A DNA stretch of 21,113 nt, taken from positions 1 to 21,113 of the IMG/VR virus record IMGVR_UViG_3300012954_002321, one strand, 5' to 3'. Position 1 is the stretch's first letter; the number at the start of each line of letters is the position of its first letter. Made by a program: the position numbers and the translations under genes. The DNA comes from a virus. The notes beneath the pieces are model-generated. The model was not told the DNA's origin, ran no database searches, and saw nothing but the letters and a program-made list of their open reading frames with translations. Below are positions 1-9,006 of this stretch, piece by piece.

Positions 1-3000
1 CTCTATAATCTGCCAAATCAGCACTATGCACCAGACTACTAGATTTTACTACAAATGAGTCTGGTTGACCATTATTATTCTCAGGAGCAATTACCTCACC
101 TCTGATATTAAGATTGGAGAAACCTGGGAAAGGTGAGAATGTTGGTTCTGTTCCAGGAGTTTTTCCAACTGAATAGAACGCTCTAATATCCGCATCAATA
201 TTAACGTGGGCAGCAAGGATAATCTTCAGAGAGGATGCAGAATTCTCTAGTACAATCTCTTTAGAAATATATTGGAATGCTGTGGGATCTTCTTCAATGC
301 TATCAACTCTAGGATCAGTTGCATAATCAGTAATCACATCATTAATTCTATTAGATGTAAGAACAGCATTTACTCTTTGAGTATCAATGACTGGAGAAAC
401 TCTTGAGTCCAAACTATTTAAGAACAGTCTCATATTCATTGATTTAGAACCTGGTACTGTTGTTAGGTAAGCATCTTCATTAACTTTAGATGCTATCATT
501 CTTGGAGTATCAAAGTAGTTTTTCTGATTAATTACAAGATCACTAAATCCGGCATTTTGGAATGGGACTTCAGTTCCACTGAAACTCTTAGCAGTTGTTG
601 TTCTGATTTCACCAGTTATTGTTGTTCCAGGAACTGTCAGATTATGAACATTTGGAGTGATTAGTTCAAAAGGCATATTTTGAGTTGCTCTTACATTAGC
701 ACCACCAATAGTTTTACTACGATTGAATTGAAGTTGAGGGAATCCAACATCAGTATTTCTAGCATTTCCAGTATTGGCACTTACATCAATTTTAACTTTA
801 TATGAATCAAATGTAAATGGATCTGCTTCAGTGACATTACTCAATGAATGAGTCGTATTAATGCGATCAAGACTTATTCCACCCAGTTCATACTTAAATA
901 CAGGAGTTCCTATTGGATATGATTTGGGATTAGGTCCTCTAACAATGTTTCCACCGATTGTGTTACCAGATACATTGGTGTACTGAATAATTTCATCTTC
1001 GATCAAGATTAAACCAACATTAGTAGTTCCAACTCCAACACCCTCAAAGGAGGTGAATGTTGCTCCAAGTCCAACAGTTATTCCATCTGTAGAATCTGAT
1101 TGATATGCTGCTGTAAGTGTGGTTGGTTTAATATCAGGTTTAATGCCAGAAAGTTTGACATTGTTCTCAGTGAAATAACCTCCATGGTTTGTATGCTCAA
1201 CGTTCATATGCAAACCATCATTAATAGTAATGATAGATGCAATCTGAACATCTCCACCCGGAGCAGCTGGAAGATCATTATTTAATGTTTGAGCAACTCC
1301 CACACTATTAAAGTATCTCATTGAGTTGCCACCACCAACAACAAAGTTACCTTGAACATTATCAAGAATAAGTTCATTGGTAACACCAATTCCAGTCACC
1401 GTAAGTTTAGCGTCTCTACCGACCGAATTGCTACCCAAAGTAGTGATTCCAAGAACGTCGCCAATTTGATATCCAGATCCACCTGAAGTAATAGTTGCTC
1501 CATTAGAAACAACACTTCCATTTAGAATACTGATTTCTGCAGTTGCACCTCTACCACTTCCGGTCAGGGTAACCAGATTGACACCAGCGTATGTTTGAGA
1601 ACCACTGTCAGGAATATATCCTAGACCAGCGTTAGATACTCCCATCTGTCCTGTTGCTGATCCAGCAGTACCAACTAAATCACCCGTAGCATTAGTTCCA
1701 TTTTGGAAGAATGTATTACCTATTTCGTACCCTGCGTCTGCAACGGTGGTTCCAAGACCAACTCTAATTTTCTTAGCTGAGATAGAAATAGGATCAGGAA
1801 GTAACTTAGCAACCTGAGCATTTCCTTGTGTAAGTTCTGGACTATAGAACTCGACACTTCCACTTCCAACAAAGTCTGCTCTGTAAAGAGTAAACTTAAG
1901 ATCTTCCCATTGACTTGGTTCCCATGTTGTGTTGTTCTGAGACTTGAACAATGATCCAAGATAAGGTTGATTAGAAATAAATGTATCTGATAATAGATCG
2001 TTCTCACCGATTCTAGAGATATAAACTGAATACTTAGTAGAGTTAGATGCTAAGCATATTGCATATTCGGTGCCCCCTTCAACATAGACAGGCGCTTTAA
2101 ATTGAACATTTGTAGCTATCGACCCATCCGAAGAAATTGAAATATCAGATGGATCTAAGACAATTTCAGAACCAGGTAAGACTTTGGTACTTGGAACACC
2201 ATTTACCATAGATCTTATTTGGAAGACCACAGGAATGTCCATGTCATCAACTGTTCTAAAGAACACGTCGCAACTTGTTATAAACACTCCAGTTTCATCT
2301 TCTACTAAGAAGGATTGTGCAAGTGGATCATACCAAGTAACAATCGTTTGAGTCCTTTCTCGTGTAGTGGTATTGGACCTAACAAGTTCAGTTCCAAGAG
2401 ATTGTTCCACGTTTCTTTCTTGGAACTCTCTCTTTTGTTCAATTCTGGCATTTCTAACAGAAAGAATATTTTCTTGAATTGTTTCTAAAGTTCCTGAAGA
2501 TGTGAAATTCTCTTCAGCGATAGTGGTTGCAGCATCTTGATTATTATCAGGATCATTCAGCAACGTAAATGCTTTAGTTCCTGTTTCAAATTTGGGGAAG
2601 TTGACATTATTAGGATCAGGAATAAAGAGACTTCCGATAATAGTTGCGGAAAGGTCTGAGATAAGTCTTACATCAGTTAGAGTTGCTTGTGCTCCACTAG
2701 TTTTTCCTACAAATACCATTCCAGTTTGAACATATCCAAAGAACTCTCCTTGTGCTTGCTCTGATAGAGAAAGCGTATCAACATTTAAAATATTTGAAGT
2801 TGATGAATAATTATTAGAAAGTGGTCGATTTGTATAGGGATTTTGGCGGAATGTTTTAGTGGGGGCGTCATATCCACCCTCTCTATGATTTATTTGTGCA
2901 GCTCTAAATGTAATACGAGGTGCAGCACTAGTAGGATCAGAAAGACCTGTTCTTACAATCCTACCCTCCACAGTTTCTCCAACCTGGAATGTTCCACTGG

Positions 3001-6000
3001 TCATTGAAATTTCAAGGAGTTTGGGTACACAATACTTGGTAACATCTACTCCATCAAAGAAACCATACATTCTTGTAAGTGGTTTCATTTTCTTAGAAAC
3101 AAATTCAATATTTCTAGATCTCATAGTTGCAATAAGATCTCTACTTACAACCCTGTCACCAATAGAACTAGTATCAAATTGCTCAGTGATAATAGATCGT
3201 GTTCCATTTCTGGATTGAACACCTGATTGAGTTCTAGTTACAAATGTTTCTTCAACAACTGAATCAGTTACGGTTCTTCTTTCTGTTCTTGTTCTGCTTC
3301 TACCACCTGGTCCCTGACGATGAATAGTGTTAGGACCACCATTAGTGCTTCTAGTCCTTGTAGTGGTTTCTTCAGTAATTCCACCCCAGTTGGTTTCCCA
3401 AGAATCCCAAATAATAGGTCCAAATCCATTTTGAGGGTCAAGTCTTCCTGCAGCAACTAACTCATCATAAGCTTGTGTATAGTTACCTTCTTGCTGAATG
3501 ATTTTCGCTTCTAAACGGGTTGTATCAACCCAACTATCAGTTGCAGGAGTTAACTCCATGGTGCCGTTCCAGAAACTTATCAGGAAAGGAGTAACGCTCT
3601 CAGTTCTAGTTGCGAATGCTTGAGTTATGTATGAGACCTCGGCATAATCAAGAGTCAACACATCATCACCGATTCTAACATTATTACCTTCAATAGGAGT
3701 TGTGCTAGAGTCCGCATTTGGATCTCTACCAACAACAGGTCCAAGAATCATGTCAACAGCATTAGTATAATGCCTTGGTCTTAGTTCACTATTGCTTCTA
3801 TCAATAGAATTGTTTATGTTAGCTTTAGTATCTTCTTGTGCTAAAAATCCTGAGAAATTATCAACAAAGAAACCAGACTTAAATCTATTCAAACCCTCAG
3901 AGTCAGCGATAAACAAGTTCGCGGTTTCTTTTTCTAGTAAAGAAAGCGTGGTATAAAATTCAAGACTTTTAATTCTATCTTCAAGTTTTTTGATATCTTG
4001 CATACGATATCTTTTATATTGATTAAATGCAAGTTTTGCGTCTTGAACATTAAACAAATATGGGGGTAACTCTACGGTGCAAATTTCAAGTGCATCATCA
4101 ATGGGATTTGGATTTACTGGATCATCAGAAGGTACACCATAAACAACCTGGAAACTTCCGTCTTTAGTAAGAAATACTTTATCAATTCTACCTTGATAAT
4201 ACGCGATATCAGCAGTTATTTGTTCATCGGATGATAATATATTCTGCACAGATTGTCCTGCACCATTAAATACTCTTCCAGCAAACTCAAGAGGAGACCT
4301 TACATCTTCCGCAACAGTATATTCGGAAACTCTTGGTCTTAAATCAATGATATCACTGTTTCTAAAGTTGTTGATTGTTTTGATGTCTTTAGAATAATCG
4401 AAATTTTTGTAAGATTCAACGGTTATAATATCTCCATTATCAGTGGATTCAAAAGAAGCAGATGTAAAGTAAACTTTTAGTTGCTTCACAGGTGGAGAAT
4501 TTTTTGCTTTTCTCTTTATGCTTCCATGTGAATAAATTGTTTCTTCCTGTCCTGTATTAAAGATGTAGTTTGAGGAGATATTAAAACTAGGCGTGTCTAA
4601 TACAGAAACTCTAGCGGTAATATTAGATTCATCAAATGTAATAGTCTCACCCTCAACGAATACAGATTCATTTTTGTAAATGAAAGAAATAGTAGATGCG
4701 TTTACAATCTCAGCAACAAGAGCAATAGAACCACTTGTTTCACCTACTACTTTTTCTCCAATCAATATATCAGCAGTTGTAGTGGATGGACTGATTATAT
4801 TAAGTAAAGACACTTTTGGCGCAGAAGCAGTGGTCGTATCTGCAGATTCAAAGATTCCTTGAATAGAAATGATATCTGGAGAATTCAAAGAAATTACTTC
4901 ATCTTCAACTCTGGTTCCAAAAGGAAAATTACCATGAGTTAGACCGTTGTTGAGTGTCGTTGTTCCAATTCCAGATCCCTCTAGTCTTGATTTATCAACG
5001 ATAATAGATTTGATTCTATTTTTAATTTTAACCTTCGATGTTGGACTTCTTTTTCTTAAGGTTGCAATTAAAGTTGCACCAGTATCGTTAGTTCCCAGAT
5101 TTCTAATTTGTAAAGATTTGGCATCTCCAGCAAACTCAAATCTGTCTGAAGTTAATTGCTCAGTTACTCCATCAGATCTAATAAGAATATATCTTTCATC
5201 ATCAAAGGGAAGGAAAGTCTCATTAGGTCCTGCAGATACAGCAACAGAAAGTTGATTGCTAGTAATATCAACACTAAATGTTTTTTTGATAGTAAATATA
5301 GTTTCGGAAAGATCTACACCTGCTACGTTTGGTTTGGGGCAAGGAGTGAATAAAGTATTATCAGATGAGTCGGCAAGTTCTGATGTAAGAACTTGCAGGT
5401 CAGTGACACTTAAAGTTGTTGCTGGTAAAAATCCACTAGCGATTCCAGAAACAGTAGCAACACCTTCAATGGCAACGCCAGAGGTTGCTACGTTAGTAAC
5501 TCTAGCGATAATAGGATCCTCTGTTAATCCTGCGGTAGTATCAGTATATTTGATTAAATCATTTTCCTTAACAACTGTTCCTGGGAACAAAGCATTGGAA
5601 CTAGTAATCGTGCTGACACCACCAGATTTAGGACTAATTGTAGCAATACCTACTGTAAATTTATTTTCTTGTAGGATATTGGCACTAAAAGTATTAACTC
5701 CAGTAATTCCATCTGCTAAATCTAAAGTGTTTGAGGAACCAAAAATAGATTTGATGTTTGAAATTTTATTTTCTGTTACAGCAATGGCAATTCTTCCATT
5801 CTCAGTTCCGTTAAAGGAAAGTCTTTCATTATTAATGAAGGTTCCGTTAGTTTCATAAACAGTTACTGCTGTCCCTGCGTTTACAGAGTGTCTTAAAAAC
5901 CCAGTAGCACCACTAGAGTTACCTTTTACAAAGGTAGGAATAGATAAAGTATGTGCTTGATTTAAAGTTAATTCAGTTGTAGTCTGTACATCATAAAGAG

Positions 6001-7420
6001 AAATATCCCATTGATTTGTGTTTGCATTAGTAGCACTATAAGTTCCAGATTCTAAAGTAAAGTCATATACTCTTGCAAGACCAATTTCTTTTCCAGGAGC
6101 AGTCTCTGAGTTAACACCAACTCTCTGGTCTCTCAAACTTACAACATAAGTATTTCCGACTCCAATCGTAGGTGCCCTGTAAACACTATTTACTTTAAAG
6201 GTCGCACCTGTATTATAAACAAAGTTTTGATTTTTTAAAGTTTTTGTAGTTCTTGGTTTATCTACATCAATAAAAGTAGTATTAAGAGTTTCAATTTCAT
6301 ATCCCTTTACAAACGCCTTTCCGGGAGAAAACTTATAAAGTGCAAGATTATCAGTTGGTGTTACTCCACCAGGAGTAAATTGACCAGCATTAAATATTCC
6401 ATTATTTCCAAGTTGGTCATTTAAAGCTTCTACTATAGAAACATCAAATGGTCTTACATAATAATCTCCTGATTCATCAAAAGTTCTCCTAGCCATCATA
6501 TCTCGAACATCGAGATAACCAGGACCTCCGCCAAGATCACCTTTTCTAGTCGAAGTTTCTTGAAGAATTCCGTCGATTACCGTTGCAAGTAAGATAAAAT
6601 TATCATCAGCAAAATCATCTAAAGGTTTTTTAAATAAACTTAAACTAATTTTAAGTCTATCAGCACCAGGAGCAGCAAAGTTGTTAAAACCTTGAGAGTT
6701 GTCATTAAGACTCTCATCTAAATCTGCTGTAATAACTTCTTCTTCGACAAAGAATCCAATTCTATAAGTTGAAGTATTACTTAGTTGATCTAGGATCAAA
6801 GTCTCTTTACTTACATTGATAAAATTGCCCCTTACAAAATAAACACCAGAATCTACAGAAAATGCAGAACCAGTGCCAGCAGCGTTGGCGACCAAAGTGC
6901 TTGCAAAAGGAGCTCCAACAGGAATGGTTGTATTTCCAAGTAGTCCAGAAATTATTATTTCATTGCAGGTTAAAGTTTCTGCATCAAAGAAAGTTTGCGT
7001 TGAATTATTAGTTGTACTAGATCCTAAGTAATTAATATAAAGAATCAAATTGCCATTTTCAGCATCTTCTGGTAAAACAACGCTATCAACAACAGCAGTT
7101 ACACCAGATCTGAGTCCAGTTATCTTTGTTCCGATTAGTTGATCCACGTATGCAGATACAGGAACCCCTTGGAAGTTATTTTCTAACTGGATTGCATAAT
7201 ACAATCTAGTATAAGAAGTATTTCCAGGAATTACTTTAGACCCTTCTTTAAAGAAGTGTTGCCCAAATCGTTCAATCTGATTTTGCAGGATTGATTGTAA
7301 GGAAGTTAATTCCCTTGCCTGAACAGGATAACCAGGTTTAAATAATACCTTGTGGTAATCGTTAGCGGGATCAAAATCGTCAAAATATGGCGCTACGTTA
7401 AGATTCGTCTGCTGTGGCAT
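1..7420 (-). CDS. DUF4815-type cyanophage virion structural protein, 3' end beyond window
   Basis: The frame is open from ATG at 7420 to the left edge (2473 codons, no stop seen); an in-frame TAA two codons upstream fixes the start. The N-terminus (VAPYFDDFDP, then KPGYPVQARELTSLQSILQ, residues about 10-45) is what I recognise as the DUF4815 start of T4-like cyanophage virion proteins. Further family landmarks are DLRPRVSEYTVAED (about 1025), a charged possibly coiled segment YKRYRMQDIKKLEDRIKSLE (about 1134-1155), FLISFWNGTMELTPATDSW (about 1275-1295), DPLAQSFLVEDETGVFITS (about 1695) and WEDLKFTLYRADF (about 1830). An Arg/Thr-rich stretch occupies about 1344-1402. The part beyond 1900 has GxGY and EII..RG modules like those of the upstream gp7-type gene. 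There is no signal peptide or membrane segment. It follows gp8 by six bases, the place of genes 9/10 in T4, so a peripheral baseplate or fibre-attachment role is inferred, not shown. Confidence 0.82.
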   Translation of the reverse strand, partial: MPQQTNLNVAPYFDDFDPANDYHKVLFKPGYPVQARELTSLQSILQNQIERFGQHFFKEGSKVIPGNTSYTRLYYAIQLENNFQGVPVSAYVDQLIGTKITGLRSGVTAVVDSVVLPEDAENGNLILYINYLGSSTTNNSTQTFFDAETLTCNEIIISGLLGNTTIPVGAPFASTLVANAAGTGSAFSVDSGVYFVRGNFINVSKETLILDQLSNTSTYRIGFFVEEEVITADLDESLNDNSQGFNNFAAPGADRLKISLSLFKKPLDDFADDNFILLATVIDGILQETSTRKGDLGGGPGYLDVRDMMARRTFDESGDYYVRPFDVSIVEALNDQLGNNGIFNAGQFTPGGVTPTDNLALYKFSPGKAFVKGYEIETLNTTFIDVDKPRTTKTLKNQNFVYNTGATFKVNSVYRAPTIGVGNTYVVSLRDQRVGVNSETAPGKEIGLARVYDFTLESGTYSATNANTNQWDISLYDVQTTTELTLNQAHTLSIPTFVKGNSSGATGFLRHSVNAGTAVTVYETNGTFINNERLSFNGTENGRIAIAVTENKISNIKSIFGSSNTLDLADGITGVNTFSANILQENKFTVGIATISPKSGGVSTITSSNALFPGTVVKENDLIKYTDTTAGLTEDPIIARVTNVATSGVAIEGVATVSGIASGFLPATTLSVTDLQVLTSELADSSDNTLFTPCPKPNVAGVDLSETIFTIKKTFSVDITSNQLSVAVSAGPNETFLPFDDERYILIRSDGVTEQLTSDRFEFAGDAKSLQIRNLGTNDTGATLIATLRKRSPTSKVKIKNRIKSIIVDKSRLEGSGIGTTTLNNGLTHGNFPFGTRVEDEVISLNSPDIISIQGIFESADTTTASAPKVSLLNIISPSTTTADILIGEKVVGETSGSIALVAEIVNASTISFIYKNESVFVEGETITFDESNITARVSVLDTPSFNISSNYIFNTGQEETIYSHGSIKRKAKNSPPVKQLKVYFTSASFESTDNGDIITVESYKNFDYSKDIKTINNFRNSDIIDLRPRVSEYTVAEDVRSPLEFAGRVFNGAGQSVQNILSSDEQITADIAYYQGRIDKVFLTKDGSFQVVYGVPSDDPVNPNPIDDALEICTVELPPYLFNVQDAKLAFNQYKRYRMQDIKKLEDRIKSLEFYTTLSLLEKETANLFIADSEGLNRFKSGFFVDNFSGFLAQEDTKANINNSIDRSNSELRPRHYTNAVDMILGPVVGRDPNADSSTTPIEGNNVRIGDDVLTLDYAEVSYITQAFATRTESVTPFLISFWNGTMELTPATDSWVDTTRLEAKIIQQEGNYTQAYDELVAAGRLDPQNGFGPIIWDSWETNWGGITEETTTRTRSTNGGPNTIHRQGPGGRSRTRTERRTVTDSVVEETFVTRTQSGVQSRNGTRSIITEQFDTSSIGDRVVSRDLIATMRSRNIEFVSKKMKPLTRMYGFFDGVDVTKYCVPKLLEISMTSGTFQVGETVEGRIVRTGLSDPTSAAPRITFRAAQINHREGGYDAPTKTFRQNPYTNRPLSNNYSSTSNILNVDTLSLSEQAQGEFFGYVQTGMVFVGKTSGAQATLTDVRLISDLSATIIGSLFIPDPNNVNFPKFETGTKAFTLLNDPDNNQDAATTIAEENFTSSGTLETIQENILSVRNARIEQKREFQERNVEQSLGTELVRSNTTTRERTQTIVTWYDPLAQSFLVEDETGVFITSCDVFFRTVDDMDIPVVFQIRSMVNGVPSTKVLPGSEIVLDPSDISISSDGSIATNVQFKAPVYVEGGTEYAICLASNSTKYSVYISRIGENDLLSDTFISNQPYLGSLFKSQNNTTWEPSQWEDLKFTLYRADFVGSGSVEFYSPELTQGNAQVAKLLPDPISISAKKIRVGLGTTVADAGYEIGNTFFQNGTNATGDLVGTAGSATGQMGVSNAGLGYIPDSGSQTYAGVNLVTLTGSGRGATAEISILNGSVVSNGATITSGGSGYQIGDVLGITTLGSNSVGRDAKLTVTGIGVTNELILDNVQGNFVVGGGNSMRYFNSVGVAQTLNNDLPAAPGGDVQIASIITINDGLHMNVEHTNHGGYFTENNVKLSGIKPDIKPTTLTAAYQSDSTDGITVGLGATFTSFEGVGVGTTNVGLILIEDEIIQYTNVSGNTIGGNIVRGPNPKSYPIGTPVFKYELGGISLDRINTTHSLSNVTEADPFTFDSYKVKIDVSANTGNARNTDVGFPQLQFNRSKTIGGANVRATQNMPFELITPNVHNLTVPGTTITGEIRTTTAKSFSGTEVPFQNAGFSDLVINQKNYFDTPRMIASKVNEDAYLTTVPGSKSMNMRLFLNSLDSRVSPVIDTQRVNAVLTSNRINDVITDYATDPRVDSIEEDPTAFQYISKEIVLENSASSLKIILAAHVNIDADIRAFYSVGKTPGTEPTFSPFPGFSNLNIRGEVIAPENNNGQPDSFVVKSSSLVHSADLADYR
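893..1012 (-). repeat. EII...RG module in the DUF4815 protein (residues about 2137-2176)
   Basis: LILIEDEIIQYTNVSGNTIG followed by GNIVRGPNPKSYPIGTPVF. This matches a common virion module of the form I-x-x-E-[IL]-[IV]-x-Y...[VI]-x-RG-x-x-G-[ST]-x-x-x-x-H-x-x-G, with the GT step altered. Three related copies lie in the giant wedge protein near 20640-20752, 16185-16315 and 11493-11622. Confidence 0.5.
1442..1650 (-). repeat. GxGY beta module in the DUF4815 protein (residues about 1924-1993)
   Basis: GVSNAGLGYIPDSGSQTYAG followed by TGSGRGATAEISILNGSVVS and ATITSGGSGYQIGDVLGI. It is the same unit as in gp8 and the gp7-type protein, here in the distal part of the protein. Confidence 0.65.
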
Positions 7421-7426
7421 AATTTT

Positions 7427-8980
7427 TTAGAACTGCAAAATAACTTTTATGTCTTCCTTTTGGTTCGACGATCTGGTAATAGATGGTCTATTGTCAACGT
7501 AGATAATATTTCCAGAGTGCTTTTTCACCTCAGGATTGGCAATACCATTCGTAAAACTCTGACCAAGATAGTATGTACGATTATTTATTATGGTAGATAT
7601 ACCAGTAAAGTTGGAATCAATAGTTAAGTTAGACCCAGAAGAAGGTGTAATTGTTAAACTACCACTTCCTGAAGGTGTAGATGTAAACTCCTGTAACTCA
7701 AATCCATATTGAGGTTGAGTTTGAGCGGTTCCAACTGTATTAAACCCGGCCAAACTTCTATCTTGCCAAAACTTCAAAACTCCAGTGGTCTGATCATAAC
7801 TAACAACTCTACCTACAGCAGTCACACCAGTTCCAACTGTTTGGACAAAGTAAGAGTCTGCTGTAAAAGTTGCAGTGCTATATCCTGTTCCAACTAATCT
7901 AAGGGCACCAACTGCAGATGCTTTGTCCAATGTCAAAATAGAAGATGATCCAAACTGTTCTGGATTTTCAACGACTCCAATTCTAGCAATTTGATTTCCA
8001 GTTATAAAATCTGGATTTTCATTATCGTTTTCAATTCTAGAATATAAAAGAACATTATATGCTCCCAACTCTCTGTATATATCTGCACCATGTCCTCCTT
8101 GAGGAGGAATAATTACATCTAAAGTTGGTCTAGTAGTTCCTGTTGGAACTCCGCCAGCGACCAAATCAACATTGCCGTAAGTATAACCAGATCCTTGGTT
8201 AGATACAATAACTTGACCTAATTGTTGATTACCATCAATAACAATAGTACACTCTGCACCAGTTCCATCTCCCTTAATTGGAACACCGGTGTAAGTTACA
8301 TTAGCAGTCCCTAAGCCAGCACCACGATTAGTAATAGTTACAATTTTAATGCTTCCATCAACAGCATTGTCTCTTACTGCTGCATTATCAGTTGAAGTTG
8401 ACCAGTCTCTGGGGACTGGCATATACTGAGTAGATTCAAATTTTACAACTTCACTTGGTTTAATAGTATAAAGATATTTCCAAATATAACCATCACCACT
8501 AGTGCCTGCACTTCTTGGTTCTAAATCGACAAAATCTGGTTCATCCAAAGATGCTTTCCCAGAAGGATTATCAGGATCTGTTCCATTTTGTAAGCAGATA
8601 TACACTCTGAAGTCACTATTCATTACAAAATAGTTTGAAAGATATAATGACGTTGAACCAGAGATCTTAGCTGTGTTAACTCTACTATAGTCGTGACGAT
8701 ACATGTCATACGTAGTTCCAGAACTCCAAGATCTTTTTGAAACTACTTGATTTGCATCAGAAGTATTAATTTTTTTAAGAGCGACCATTGTATCCCAATA
8801 GTCATTCTCTTGATCAAAGTTATCTTTAGGTGCAGGGGGACTGTTATCCCAATCAGTTTGATAATCTGTGGGATTAGGTAACGCGACAAAAGAATAATAT
8901 GAGTTGCTAGAGTTAGATACCCCAGCAACAAAATTCTTGGCGTTTAATATCCTAATCTGATCGGTTATAATGGCAGCCAT
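7427..8980 (-). CDS. 8: Baseplate wedge subunit gp8 (T4-like), enlarged
   Basis: In T4 gp8 joins the gp7-gp10 complex early in baseplate wedge assembly. This 517-residue product keeps recognisable T4 gp8 landmarks at both ends. ILNAKNF lies near the N-terminus (T4 ILNFYNS). SGDGYIWKYLYTIKPSEVV lies around 165-185 (T4 PGDGYVWEYLFEIPPDVS), followed by YMPVPRDW (T4 YIVVPWP). RIGVVENPEQFG lies around 335-346. HSGNIIYVDNRP near the C-terminus matches T4 HSGEMIYMENRP, and both proteins end in a short hydrophobic tail. T4 gp8 is 334 residues. The extra length falls in two places: a GxGY beta module at about 210-297 and a beta-rich segment at about 347-480. An in-frame TAG two codons upstream of the ATG fixes the start. 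It lies 24 bases after the gp7-type gene and 6 bases before the DUF4815 gene. No strong Shine-Dalgarno is visible. The T4 comparison is from memory. Confidence 0.87.
   Translation of the reverse strand: MAAIITDQIRILNAKNFVAGVSNSSNSYYSFVALPNPTDYQTDWDNSPPAPKDNFDQENDYWDTMVALKKINTSDANQVVSKRSWSSGTTYDMYRHDYSRVNTAKISGSTSLYLSNYFVMNSDFRVYICLQNGTDPDNPSGKASLDEPDFVDLEPRSAGTSGDGYIWKYLYTIKPSEVVKFESTQYMPVPRDWSTSTDNAAVRDNAVDGSIKIVTITNRGAGLGTANVTYTGVPIKGDGTGAECTIVIDGNQQLGQVIVSNQGSGYTYGNVDLVAGGVPTGTTRPTLDVIIPPQGGHGADIYRELGAYNVLLYSRIENDNENPDFITGNQIARIGVVENPEQFGSSSILTLDKASAVGALRLVGTGYSTATFTADSYFVQTVGTGVTAVGRVVSYDQTTGVLKFWQDRSLAGFNTVGTAQTQPQYGFELQEFTSTPSGSGSLTITPSSGSNLTIDSNFTGISTIINNRTYYLGQSFTNGIANPEVKKHSGNIIYVDNRPSITRSSNQKEDIKVILQF
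8090..8350 (-). repeat. GxGY beta module inserted in gp8 (residues about 210-297)
   Basis: IKIVTITNRGAGLGTANVTY followed by LGQVIVSNQGSGYTYGNVDL. It lies between the conserved YMPVPRDW and LGAYNVLLYSRI segments of gp8, where T4 gp8 has only a short connection. It is the same kind of unit as in the gp7-type protein. Confidence 0.7.
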
Positions 8981-8998
8981 TTGACGCTAGTTTTTCTT

Positions 8999-9006
8999 TA
9001 TTTATC
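8999..9006 (-). promoter_or_regulatory. Candidate T4-type late promoter, GATAAATA, for gene 8
   Basis: The minus strand reads GATAAATA here, overlapping the TGA stop of the gp7-type gene. It fits the cyanophage late consensus NATAAATA (T4: TATAAATA), which is read by the phage late sigma factor gp55. Transcription would be expected to start a few bases downstream, leaving a short leader before the gp8 ATG at 8980. In AT-rich DNA an 8-base match may occur by chance, but its position in a 24-base gap is suggestive. Confidence 0.5.

Noticed and set aside
5256-5858. A 200-residue plus-strand open frame, the longest on that strand
   Set aside because: It lies entirely antisense to the DUF4815 frame, which is continuous and has clear family landmarks. 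The plus-strand product has biased composition and no recognisable motifs.
1-7420. The left open frame being two or more genes
   Set aside because: The frame shows no stop from 7420 to the edge, and the translation gives family landmarks in consistent order, so one gene is the simplest reading.
7352-7627. Plus-strand frame crossing the gp8/DUF4815 junction
   Set aside because: It is antisense to the conserved gp8 C-terminus (HSGNIIYVDNRP) and to the DUF4815 start, with no ribosome binding site.
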